Assembly: GCA_012274445.1 (NCBI GenBank)
Contig: JAAROD010000007.1
Span: forward strand, 62,001 to 126,000
Direction: 5' to 3'
Origin: Sclerotiophoma versabilis
Taxonomy: Eukaryota; Ascomycota; Dothideomycetes; Pleosporales; Didymellaceae
DNA: 64,000 nucleotides
Below are positions 1 to 9,900 of this stretch, piece after piece; the stretch's first letter is position 1, and each line of letters opens with the position of its first letter. Below the pieces are notes generated by a model. It had not been told where the DNA came from and made no database searches. It was given only the letters and a program-made list of their open reading frames with translations. The translations under genes were made by a program, and so were the position numbers.

Positions 1-288
1 TATAGTCTTCTAATAGCTTTTATAGTAGTAAGGCAGGCTCTAGTCTAGAAAGTCTAGAAAGTTTACTATAGAAGTTAAAATTACTAGAGTTCTACTAAGG
101 GCCTATAGGGCTAGAGCGTAATTAGCTAGAGCGCCTAAGGCCTTCTATATACTAAGGTACTAGTCTAGAGCCTAGCCTGTTATAGTAGAGCTCTCTATAG
201 TACTAGAGTTAACTCTTCTACTAAGAGACTAAATCTAATACTAATTATATAGTTCTATATCTTACTTCTATAGTATAAGAGTAAATAA

Positions 289-497
289 AATATTAGGCTC
301 TAAAGCTAGAAGCACTAAAGAAGAAGATTATAATATAGAATAGAATAATATAAATAGCTATAGAATTAATTAGTAGACTATAGACTATTTACTAGAGACT
401 AGTAAATAGATAGAAAGAGACTATATATAGAGAGAGGTTACTCTACCTAGAGTACTTTCTAGTTCTTCTAGGCTAGAGAGCCTAAAGGGCCTAATAA
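289..497 (+). repeat. Inverted repeat, left arm
   Basis: The sequence from about 289 to 497 aligns, by eye, to the reverse complement of 721-929 over its whole length with few gaps. Identity is roughly 85-90%, and most mismatches are G/A or C/T transitions, as expected if both copies were mutated separately by RIP. The arms are separated by about 223 bp of equally AT-rich sequence. They could be terminal inverted repeats of a small element, or two inverted copies of one repeat. Confidence 0.8.
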
Positions 498-720
498 TTA
501 AGTTTATCTTTAGAATTTTAACCTAACTCTTAAGCTAGATAGTTTACTCTATACTACTTATTATTACTTTCTATTATTATAGTATTCTACTAGGTAATAA
601 CCTAACCTCTTATAGACTTTTCTATACCTATACTTATTTCTAAAAACTAATATAAATAGTACTTATAAGCTTTACTTAAAAGTAAAACTTTAATAATTAT
701 CCTATATTAAAAAAGATATT

Positions 721-929
721 TATTAGGCCTCTTAGACTCTCTAGCCTAAAAGAACTAGAAGGTACTTTAGGTAGAGTAACCTCTCTATATATATAGTCTC
801 TTTCTACCTGTTTACTAGTTTCTAGTAAATAGTCTATAGTCTACTAATTAACTCTGTAGCTGTCTATATTATTCTATCCTATATTATAATTCTCTTCTTT
901 AGTACCTCTAGCCTTAGAGCCTAATAATA
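721..929 (-). repeat. Inverted repeat, right arm
   Basis: This is the partner of the arm at 289-497 in opposite orientation. Shared landmarks read on this strand include the run of adjacent AATTAGTAGACTATAGAC-like words and the GGTTACTCTACCTA word. This arm keeps more C and G at several positions where the left arm has T and A, so it may be slightly less mutated. Confidence 0.8.
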
Positions 930-1160
930 TTTTTCTTTTCTTTTTTTCTACTTCTATATTTTTACTTCTATGTTATAGAGTAAATACATACTAATTTAAA
1001 GACTACTTTAAGTCTTAATAGTAACTAATAGTAATAGCTTTAAGTAATCTATTAGTACTACCTATTTAGATAAAGCGTTTGTTCTATCCTATATTAAGAT
1101 TAGCCTCTTAAAAAGGTTCTAGAGTTTAGCTAGAGGCTAATAGGTAGAGAGTAAGTATAG

Positions 1161-1499
1161 TAATTGAAGAAAATATCGAAGGCTGTAGCGAAAGACGCAT
1201 GCTAAGGTCCCACGAAAACCTAGCAATAAGGTGTTGCTTCTATCAGGCCTCTGGCTAACGATCATGTGCATGTGGCCACAGGCCACCCTTGCCTACGTAG
1301 ACAAGTACTGTTTTAACCAAGAGACTCAGAACTGAGCGAATCTTGCTTCCCTTTTGGCTGCAGTAGCGCAGCGGGCTAGAGCTAGCTTCTGACAGCTTCG
1401 CACGGTTTCTTAAGCTTGCAAAAGCGATTACTTGAGCGTACTGGTCGAGGGTGGTCTATTGAGAAGAATCCGTCTTTTCCTGGAATCGATTATGATCCT
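1161..1499. other. Transition to balanced-composition DNA, no gene seen
   Basis: Base composition changes abruptly at about 1160-1170 from AT-rich relic to ordinary sequence with CpA and CpG words. The stretch runs to the stop codon of the oxidoreductase gene and probably includes its 3' UTR. I see no convincing gene. A tRNA A-box-like string near 1366-1378 has no matching B box. Confidence 0.5.
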
Positions 1500-2846
1500 C
1501 TACAATGCCAATACATCGCGCACGTTCACCACTTGTCCACTTGCAATTGACTTGTTTGCGCAGATACCTGTCAGAATTGACAGAGCTCCATCGACATGAG
1601 TGGCGGCCCTCATATCTTGATTGATCTCGGCTCCTTGTTCACCAAACAAGTCTGCAAGCAACACTTCATCACCTCCACCGTGTGCGCCAACACTAGTCGG
1701 GATCTCAACATCTACCGGCTTCTCGAACAACCTTCTCAATATGATCGATCGGCTTTCGAGTGATCCTTCAAGCGACTGGTCACCACCACTGTTCACGTAG
1801 CTGTTCTCAACCACTTCCATCTCCAATCGTCCGCCCGTCCCATTGAAAGATACTCGAAAGCCCTCCCATGGCGCGTAAGCAGTGAGTGAGTATGTTAGTA
1901 CTGCACTATTCTGGTATCGAACCATGACGCTCATGGTATCTTCGATACTGATGCCATCCCCAAACACGCTTTGATCTCGGTAGTAGCTGTCCTCGTGTTC
2001 CGCATCGAGGTACATCCTTGTTAATTTGGCATTCTGCTCCATGTGCAACGCAAAAGGGTCCGATTTTGCGACATTACTACCATACGCTCTGGTGTAAAAC
2101 TCGGTTACGCCGCGCTTCTCAGCATTTTCTCGACCGTAGAACCTCAAGTCACCCTGAGCATATACGGTCTCCGGTCGAGAGTTGAGCCAGAAATTTACAA
2201 GGTCGAAGTGATGCGTTGATTTGTGAACCAACAGCCCTCCAGCATTACGCTTGTCGCGGTGCCAGCGTCGAAAGTAGTCGGCACCATGCGATGTGTTAAG
2301 CATCCACTCGAAATGGATACTTGTGACGGCTCCAATTGCACCAGAACGCAAGAGTTCCCAAACTTTCGTGTTGTGTGGCGCATACCGGTAATTAAAAGTC
2401 ACGCGGACCTTGTTGCCGGTTCGCTCCACAGCATCGAAGATCTCTCGACATCGTGGCGCATCGATTGTCATAGGCTTCTCTGTGACCACGTTGCAGCCAA
2501 GTTCAAGAGCTCGTACAATGTAAATGTTGTGTGTGCGATCGATGGTGGTCACAATCACTTCATCTGGTTTAGTCTGCTCGATCATGCAATCGAAGTCTTT
2601 CGCTTTGTATGTCGGAACCTTGGCATGACCCAGTGATTGCAACTGCTCGTTGGCGAAGTCGAGCCGTGTTTGATTGGTGTCGCAGAACGCCACGACTTGA
2701 GATGTCGCCTTGTAAGTAGTTGCAATTGCTGTGTAGAAGAAGCTCGAACGTCCACCAGTGCCGATCAGAGCATATCGCTTTTGTTTCGGCTCCGCGTCGC
2801 CCATGTTGTTCTCTTTGAAAGGCAATACAGTGATGAAGTCTGACAT
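1500..2846 (-). CDS. Gfo/Idh/MocA-family NAD(P)-dependent oxidoreductase
   Basis: Intronless gene for 448 residues. The N-terminal Rossmann domain shows YALIGTGGRSS at residues 25-35, a variant of the nucleotide-binding glycine motif. It is followed by an acidic residue after the second strand (VVAFCDTN) and the family's EKPMTID motif near 123-129, whose Lys is normally at the active site. A His-containing HKSTHHFD segment at 208-215 fits the catalytic region of the C-terminal alpha/beta domain. Members oxidise or reduce sugars, inositols or related polyols, but the substrate cannot be read from sequence. Met15 is an alternative start just before the Rossmann domain. It is divergent from an MFS permease gene about 410 bp away, which suggests uptake plus metabolism of one compound. 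Confidence 0.9.
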   Translation of the reverse strand: MSDFITVLPFKENNMGDAEPKQKRYALIGTGGRSSFFYTAIATTYKATSQVVAFCDTNQTRLDFANEQLQSLGHAKVPTYKAKDFDCMIEQTKPDEVIVTTIDRTHNIYIVRALELGCNVVTEKPMTIDAPRCREIFDAVERTGNKVRVTFNYRYAPHNTKVWELLRSGAIGAVTSIHFEWMLNTSHGADYFRRWHRDKRNAGGLLVHKSTHHFDLVNFWLNSRPETVYAQGDLRFYGRENAEKRGVTEFYTRAYGSNVAKSDPFALHMEQNAKLTRMYLDAEHEDSYYRDQSVFGDGISIEDTMSVMVRYQNSAVLTYSLTAYAPWEGFRVSFNGTGGRLEMEVVENSYVNSGGDQSLEGSLESRSIILRRLFEKPVDVEIPTSVGAHGGGDEVLLADLFGEQGAEINQDMRAATHVDGALSILTGICANKSIASGQVVNVRDVLAL

Positions 2847-3256
2847 TGAAGGTTTGGTCTTGGACGAGATATAAAGAGGGAACTATCACACTAAAGGGCG
2901 TCGGTTGAATCTTCTTCCGTCACGCTCGGGTCACGTTGCGCCGAACAACGCAACATCGCCGAGATCAATGGCCTTCAGCCGGTTGTCGATCACAGCAGCT
3001 CCATCGCATAGGGTATGCCGAGACGTGATCAGCCGTTGGGGAGACGGCTTTGCGGGGAAGGTTGCTATGCAGAATGTGACTGCATTGCGGGGCTTGGCTA
3101 AAGGCTGAGCCAATTCGTGCGATCTGTTCGTCACCAGTCCCGAGCCGGGTGTTGGCATCCAGCTAATATGTCGCATGGCCCGATGGCGAGGTGATGAATG
3201 GCTCGTGGCATTTCTGCCAATGCACTGTTGTTGATGATATATGGTAGGGCGGGTCC
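2847..3256. promoter_or_regulatory. Divergent promoter between oxidoreductase and permease
   Basis: This 410-bp spacer lies between two start codons facing apart, so it should hold both promoters. It includes a TATAAAG-like word near 2870. I recognise no specific operator. A shared regulator for the two genes is inference only. Confidence 0.5.
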
Positions 3257-5002
3257 ATGGCGGTGGACTGGTCGCGACTAGTATCGTTCACTCCGCGGAC
3301 ATGGCGGCGCACGACACCAAAGACGCCATCACTCACGTCGGTCAAACGACGACAATCACATCCAGTAACCGATTCTGACGTCGATACTGCTGCCAAGTGG
3401 CTCGCAGACGCGCACGTTGGAGATGCACTCTTCACCAATGAGGAAGAACGCGAAGTGTTGAAACGGATCGATTTCCGAGTTTTACCACTACTGCTGGGCT
3501 CATACCTATTTCAACGGCTCGATAAATCCTCCGTATCCTATGTCTCTATATTCGGTATTCAGAACGACGCAGGGCTAGTCGGCAAGCAGTATTCGTGGCT
3601 CGGATCAATCCTATACCTGGCGCAGTTAGTGATGCAGCCTCTTGCAGCATTCCTGCTTGTCAAGCTTCCGAATGGAAAGGTCATCGCGGGAGCAATCTTT
3701 TGCTGGGGTAGCAGCCTTGCTATCATGGCAGCCTGCACCAATTTCAAGAGTCTCCTGGGGCTGCGCTTCCTTTTGGGGAGCTTCGAGGCCATGATCGCAC
3801 CGGCTTGCGTTGCGATTACCACAATGTGGTGGCGTTGTTCTGAACAAACTATGCGCACGGCATCCTGGAACGCAATGAACGGTGTCACGTTCATTGTTGG
3901 TAGTCTGTTCACCTACAGACTTGGTCACATCACCAGCGATTCAATGTACAAGTACCAGATAATCTTCCTGTTCTGCGGTCTTTTGACTGTGACGTATGCT
4001 TTCGTGGTGCTGGTCTTCATGCCAGACTCTCCAATGACGGCTAAGCACCTGACCGAACGTGAGATAGTTATTGCCGTCGAGAGATTGAGGGCCAATCAAA
4101 TGGGGCTACAATCGGGAAAGTGGAAATGGGACCAAGTGTGGGAGACATTTATCGACTTCAAAACTTGGTGCTGGTTCGTTGCAATCATCGCAATCTCGTG
4201 AGTCTAGAAACTGTTAGGGATGATTCCTGCTGACAGCCTCCAGGATCGCGAGTGGCGGTATCTCCACATTTGGCAGCCTGATCGTGAAAGACTTCGGCTA
4301 TACAAACTTCGAGGCCATCCTATTCAACATTCCGTTCGGCGCAATCCAGATCGTCTCAATCCTTGGATCCAGCTGGGCCGCGACGAAGTTTCAGCGCATA
4401 GGCCTAGCAGTTGCTCTTGTCTCTATCCCCCCTGCGGTTGGCACGGTCCTGATGTTAACAGTTCCTCGGAAAAATAAGGGTATTCTGCTGTTTGGATACT
4501 ATTTGGTCTCGTGCCTAGCTACTATCACACCCCTTTACTATACTTGGCATGTTCAGAACACTGCTGGAGACACCAAAAAGAGGTGCACTTCCGCCATGGT
4601 TTTCGTCAGCATGTGTACTGGCAATGTGATTGGCCCTCTTCTCTACCCAGTTGATGACGCTCCCGAGTATCGTCCTGGTCTTGTCGCGAATCTAGTCATG
4701 TTCATCCTCGTCAGTGTTATCTCGCTACTGATCCCGGTTTATCTTGCGTTGCTAAACAAGAGACATGCGAAGCGCAGAGAAGAACTAGGAAAATCGGGGA
4801 CCAGGTTAGACGAATCCATATTGAAGAAGGATGAAAGGGGTTTTGCAAAGAACTTCGAGCTCGAAGGAGGTGAGACACAACGACGGGAGCACGACAATGG
4901 CTTCTTAGACAAGACTGACATGACAAATGAGGATTTCATCTATGGTGAGTATAGACAAGCACTGTGCGGTCAATTCCCGGTTAACATCCATCAGTATACT
5001 AG
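3257..5002 (+). CDS. MFS permease, Dal5/allantoate (ACS) family
   Basis: Three exons, 3257-4197, 4244-4944 and 4995-5002, give 549 residues. Introns are 46 and 50 bp with GTGAGT donors. The first join restores a reading typical of this family (IASGGISTFGSLIVKDFGY). The second gives a terminal FIYVY, matching the usual aromatic C-terminus of the family, whereas reading through adds an unusual tail. Around twelve hydrophobic segments follow a cytosolic N-terminus ending in RIDFRVLPLLLG, and a large polar loop sits in the middle. The family imports anionic small molecules such as allantoate, nicotinate, pantothenate or other carboxylates across the plasma membrane. Substrate is unknown. Gene start is the first in-frame ATG; the first 60 residues are poorly conserved in such proteins. 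Confidence 0.88.
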
Positions 5003-6967
5003 TAACAGGGAGGCATAAGGCGTGTAAATGGCTAAGCTCTACAACCGAGTAATTGCTAGCTCACATGTACTCTCATTGACTCCAAATCGAGAAACACCAT
5101 TCATCTTCACTTACGCCTTTCTGCACGCGGCAAAAAGACTCCGTTGCTACCATATGCCCCCCATATAGTGGCCTCCATTTTTAAGGCAAACTCTCCGCCA
5201 AAATCAGGGAACACGGGGGGGAGGGGGGCTGGCTACTGTACACCATCGACTTCACCCAAATTCCGTGAGTCATTGATGGTGCTCAATGTCGGCTTTGGCG
5301 ATAACGAATGTGTATCTGACATAGAGACTAGACTCTTTCCACAGCATTTGGGGCACTTCGATCATCGGTGCGTTTCATTATGCTTTATCGCAGCGTTGCA
5401 TATGTGCCTTTTGTGCCTTAGCAGCAACAAAAAAAAGTTGTTTTAGCTTGTTCATGATCTCCAGACAGCTCTATAATACCACAGAAATGCATCAAAGATG
5501 TTCTGCCCCACTTACCGCACAAAAGTCCCCCAATTTCAAGACCTTCATTCAATGTGCTGATCGCAGCTGCATCATTCATCCTACTCCAGCCAAGACAAGG
5601 GTTCTCTACCTGTCATTGCGCAATTATATCGACGCTTTCGTAATGTCCAACAACTTCGATATACCGTTCATACGGAAAGCCGCACTGAATACAACCTCCA
5701 TTCAAATAGATGTCTAACCTCAATCACCGCCATTTTAGCAGGCAGGCAAAGTCTTTCCCTCAAAAGCCCTTATGATCAAAACCGCTATAGCGACTGGTGC
5801 AGAAGAGAAAGCGCCTCTATTGCCAGTAACGTTTCAAGGCCGGGCACGCTGGTCATAGAGGAAGCCTGTACGAATGCATGGTTGCCAACCTTAGAAAGGG
5901 AACTGTAAATGAAGAACTTACTACCCAAAAGTCGAGTGTGGAGGCTGATTAGCAGATTCTTAAGTTAGGGGTGTTTCTGTCATCGATACACCCGCCCTGT
6001 CAGAACAAGAACACAGACTCTTTCTGAAACGTGACAGTGTTATTCAATTATACTGAAGTCACTCGGATCCTCTAATTATGTTTCTTCCAAGCGGGCAAAT
6101 CTGTGTTGTGTAGACTCGACGACCTGACTGCAGCGCCACTCTTATGCACAAGTTGCTGGACTCCACCACACCAGGGCGGAATTCATTGGATAAGTTGACG
6201 GATATCTTGTTCATCACTGGAGGATCGCTTGAAATGCTGGAAAGAGTGCATGAGAGATAACAAGTGCTTTGTGAGCAACAACATTCGTTGATCGTAAAAT
6301 GACGACTAGATTATCTGGTCACAAGACCAGGACAATGTCATTAAGAAGCCACCATCGGGACACAGGACATGCTGGCACACTCAAGACTGAGGAGGGCGTT
6401 GATGCAGAAGCGGACAGCATCGACATGGCCGCAGCGAAAAGCGTTTCAAAAAAGAACGTCTTGGCCAAAAGAATATCTGGTCAGGATGAACCCGCAGAGA
6501 ACCTCGCCACAACGACTATAGTAAATTAGCCCAGTGTCGTGAGTGATTTTCATCGGTCTTTGATAAAAACGTTCGTATCACCGACTACTATTCATGATGA
6601 ACTTCGTCAGCCAAGGCGGACAAGAACGCGCGTATGAAATAGCCACGACAAGGCGACTGTTTCGAAAGACTAGCCCTGAGATACACGCCGAATTCGTCCT
6701 GGTCGATACAGATGTGCATGGACATGAAGGACTGGAACGACAAAATCATTCTAGAGAGTTGGCAAGAATGTCGCGTCAATCGGAACCACGGTTGCACTTG
6801 CAGAGGACTCCATTTGAAATGATAGGCATCCCGTCTGTAGACGGGCAACAGATGTACTGTGCATTTACACGCTCAAAGTTTGTACATTCTACTAATACAG
6901 TCGTCTCCTCATTACATCGTTCGCTCATCCAACAACCTCCTCGTTGTCGAAGCTTAGGGTAGCGAGT
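5003..6967. other. Intergenic region, no supported gene
   Basis: Nearly 2 kb lies between the permease and the 3' end of SWR1. It has a guanine-rich run at 5215-5228. Small open frames at 5448-5717, 6299-6529 and 6594-6962 have no recognisable domain, and their codon use looks random. The 76-residue frame at 6299 is hydrophilic and could be a small unknown gene, but nothing supports it beyond being open. Confidence 0.4.
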
Positions 6968-9900
6968 CTAATATTTCTTCTTTCTCTGCCTCACATGTGG
7001 GTCCTGGCCCTTCCTGCTCCTCTTCTGTCGATCTGTTGGCGGCTTGTATGGCTCCTTCCCATATTCCTCCCTATACAAGCTCAGCATATACTCATCCACA
7101 TGTCGCTTATCAACCAAGCCTTCTAGCTCAGCTTCCGCAGCCGCAACGGCTTCAGAAGCAGCCCGGGTTGCATTGCTGGACTCGTTAAAGTCGACCTGGT
7201 CATCGTGGATCTCGTCAACAATCTCCTTTTGAGCGATAGAAGCTGCATTGCGATCCTCGGTGTCTTCCACGGTATTCATCACACGTGCATCGCCCAGAAT
7301 GCCGGCGCGCTCATCGAGAACTCTATCCATAGCCGCGCCGGCTTCGTCTGAGGTGTCAATGCCACGACCATCGTCTAGGGCATCGCGCCAGGTGACCTTG
7401 TTGAAGGTGTCGGTCGTGAAGTCACCTTTCTGGATTATGACATCATCAAGAAGGCGCTTCTGGTTCGACTTCCGCAGGATGTTGGCTTCGATGGTGTACT
7501 CGCTGACAAACTTGTAGATGTGGACATCACGTGTCTGGCCAATACGATGAGCGCGATCTTGACATTGCTTGTCCATGGCGGGGTTCCAGTCGAGATCGTA
7601 GAAGATGACAGTGTCGGCACCAGTGAGATTAATGCCGAGACCACCAGAACGCGAGGAAAGGATGAATGCTAGGATGCTGGTGTCTGTATTGAATCGATCG
7701 GTAAGAATCTGACGCTGCTCGACTTTGGTAGACCCATCGAGACGCAAATACCTGTGGCCATGAATATTAAGGAACTGTTCCAGAATATCAAGCACTTTGG
7801 TCATCTGGGTAAATATCAAGACACGATGGCCTCCAGACTGGAGATCACGAAGAAGGGTGGCGAGTCTTTGCAGCTTACCGCAGTCGTACTGCAGTAGACG
7901 TTTGTCGGGAAAAGCGATGGACTGACGCATGCGAGCCTCGTGGAAGGGGTCGCGCTGATGGGCCATCTCTGACGATCTGATCAGCTCGACACCTCGCCTC
8001 GACAAAGTCAAAGGAGCAACCTCTTCAACGGCCACCGCCGGAGTTACACAGGTGAACTGTATGACCAGAGGCTCTAGGGCCTCTGCACGTTGTTCAAGTG
8101 TAGGGATCATGTCAAGGAAGTGAGTCACTTGCTCGGTACACCACTCATTCGCAGCACGAATTGATTTGGGCGACCTGAAACCAAGATCGCCATGGTATCT
8201 CCGAATGATATCATAATGCTGCTGGTCTTCCTTGGGAGGGATAATAGTTGTCGACTGCCCAAACTGGTGGTTGTTGGCACTGGGTGCGAGTGACGGGTAT
8301 GCTGGCATAGACTGCGGATGCAGCGGTTGTTGCATTGGGTAGTAGGGGTTCAAAGACGGTGGCTTAGCTTTAAGTATCTTGATACCAGCTCGTCGAGGGC
8401 CGAATGTGTACGCGTGCCAATCCACGGTGACAGCATCGACAACCTCCTTTCCGTATATCGGGAGAAACTGTGTTCTAGCGCGAGTGAGGGCGAGGCATCT
8501 CTGGAGATGTTCGCGGACAGCTACTTGCTCGCGGCGCGCCAAAGCTGACATGGTAGTTTGAAGGGAGGATGCAGCTGCTGGAGAGGGCTTATTGATCCGG
8601 CGAGTCTGCCTTTCGATCAGATCCTCCAAAGGCCGTGTTGCGCGAATCTGTTGCGAGCGCCGAGCATGTTGCATCTGACTTTGTTCGCGTCGAGCGAATA
8701 CCAAGTTCAGTGCGTCGAGATTCACTTGCTTCTCCTCCAACCCCTCATTCAGCCGTTTTCGAATCAGCAGGTCTTTGATCTCAAACTCGGCAGCTACGGA
8801 CTTTGGCATCGCCATGGACGTGACGATGGCGCGCGTCTCAAAAAGATCCGGATGATTGCATACTTTTCGTAGTGACATTAGGCAATTGATGATAGACATG
8901 TAATTGCCAGATGACAGGATCTGCTTCGTGTCCGCACGGCCCATGAAACCATCATAGAGCTGTCGCTGCCGTTTTGAAAGCTTGCAGTAAACCACATGCT
9001 CATATTTTCCAGGCATCTGTTTCTCTACTTCCGATTTCAATCTGCGGAGCAAGTATGGTCGCAGAACCTCGTGCAGTCTTGCAACAATCTTCTGTGCCTC
9101 AGCATCGAGCTGTTGCCGGCCTTGGTCTAAGATCTGCGACGTTGGATTTTTCAAGGCCAAAGTGAACTCCTCGAGATTGGCAATGCGGCCTTCGCCAGCA
9201 AAACCTGCAGGCATCAAGAAGTACAGCAATGACCACAGCTCGTCGATGTTATTCTGTAGAGGCGTGCCAGTCAATAAAAGTCGTCGCTCAGATCGCAACG
9301 TAAGCATGGTTTGCCATCGCTGCGACTTGAAGTTTTTGATGTTATGGGCTTCGTCAAGAATGAGATAATGCCAGGCTCTCATCTTGAACGCAGCAGCGTC
9401 CTGAAGGATGAGCTGATACGAGGTGATGACAACATTGTACATGTCCTTGCCAGTGTTGCGCCAGCCCACACGTTTGCGCTTGCGCTCGTTGATATCGCCG
9501 TAGTAGGTCAAAATCTTGAAACCAGGCAGAAACTTCTTGAATTCCATCTCCCAGTTGAGCATGACACTTGTGGGCACAACAACCAGATGTGGGCCCCAAA
9601 CGTTTCGAAAACAGGCTATGTATGCTAGCAGTGAAATTGTCTGGATGGTTTTGCCTAGACCCATCTCATCAGCTAGGATACCGTTTGTCTCTGTGTCGTA
9701 GAGATTTGCGAGCCAGTCGAGCCCACCGTGTTGGTATTCACGAAGAGTGCCTCGCAAAAGAGGAGGAATTTCTGCACGTGGAGGAGATGAGGTTTGGCGA
9801 GATCTGTCGTGTGCGGCCTCGACTTCCTGTACGTTGTCCTCTTGGACCTCCATTACAATGTCTTCTTCAATGGTATCCTCTTGAGTAGATTCTTTGGTCG

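Larger units (their letters stand above)
1..1160. repeat. AT-rich RIP-like repeat relic
   Basis: This block is very rich in TA, CTATAG and CTAGAG words and almost lacks CA and TG dinucleotides except at a few places, unlike the balanced sequence after about 1160. No reading frame of useful length survives. CpA loss with TpA gain is the known footprint of repeat-induced point mutation in Pezizomycotina, so I infer an old transposon or other repeat inactivated by RIP. The element family cannot be recognised. The block continues past the left window edge. Confidence 0.8.

Noticed and set aside
1366..1450. tRNA-like A box (TAGCGCAGCGGG)
   Set aside because: No B box, no acceptor stem pairing and no anticodon arm could be found downstream.
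6299..6529. 76-codon plus-strand open frame
   Set aside because: Could be a small gene, but no domain, intron or conservation evidence can be read from the sequence.
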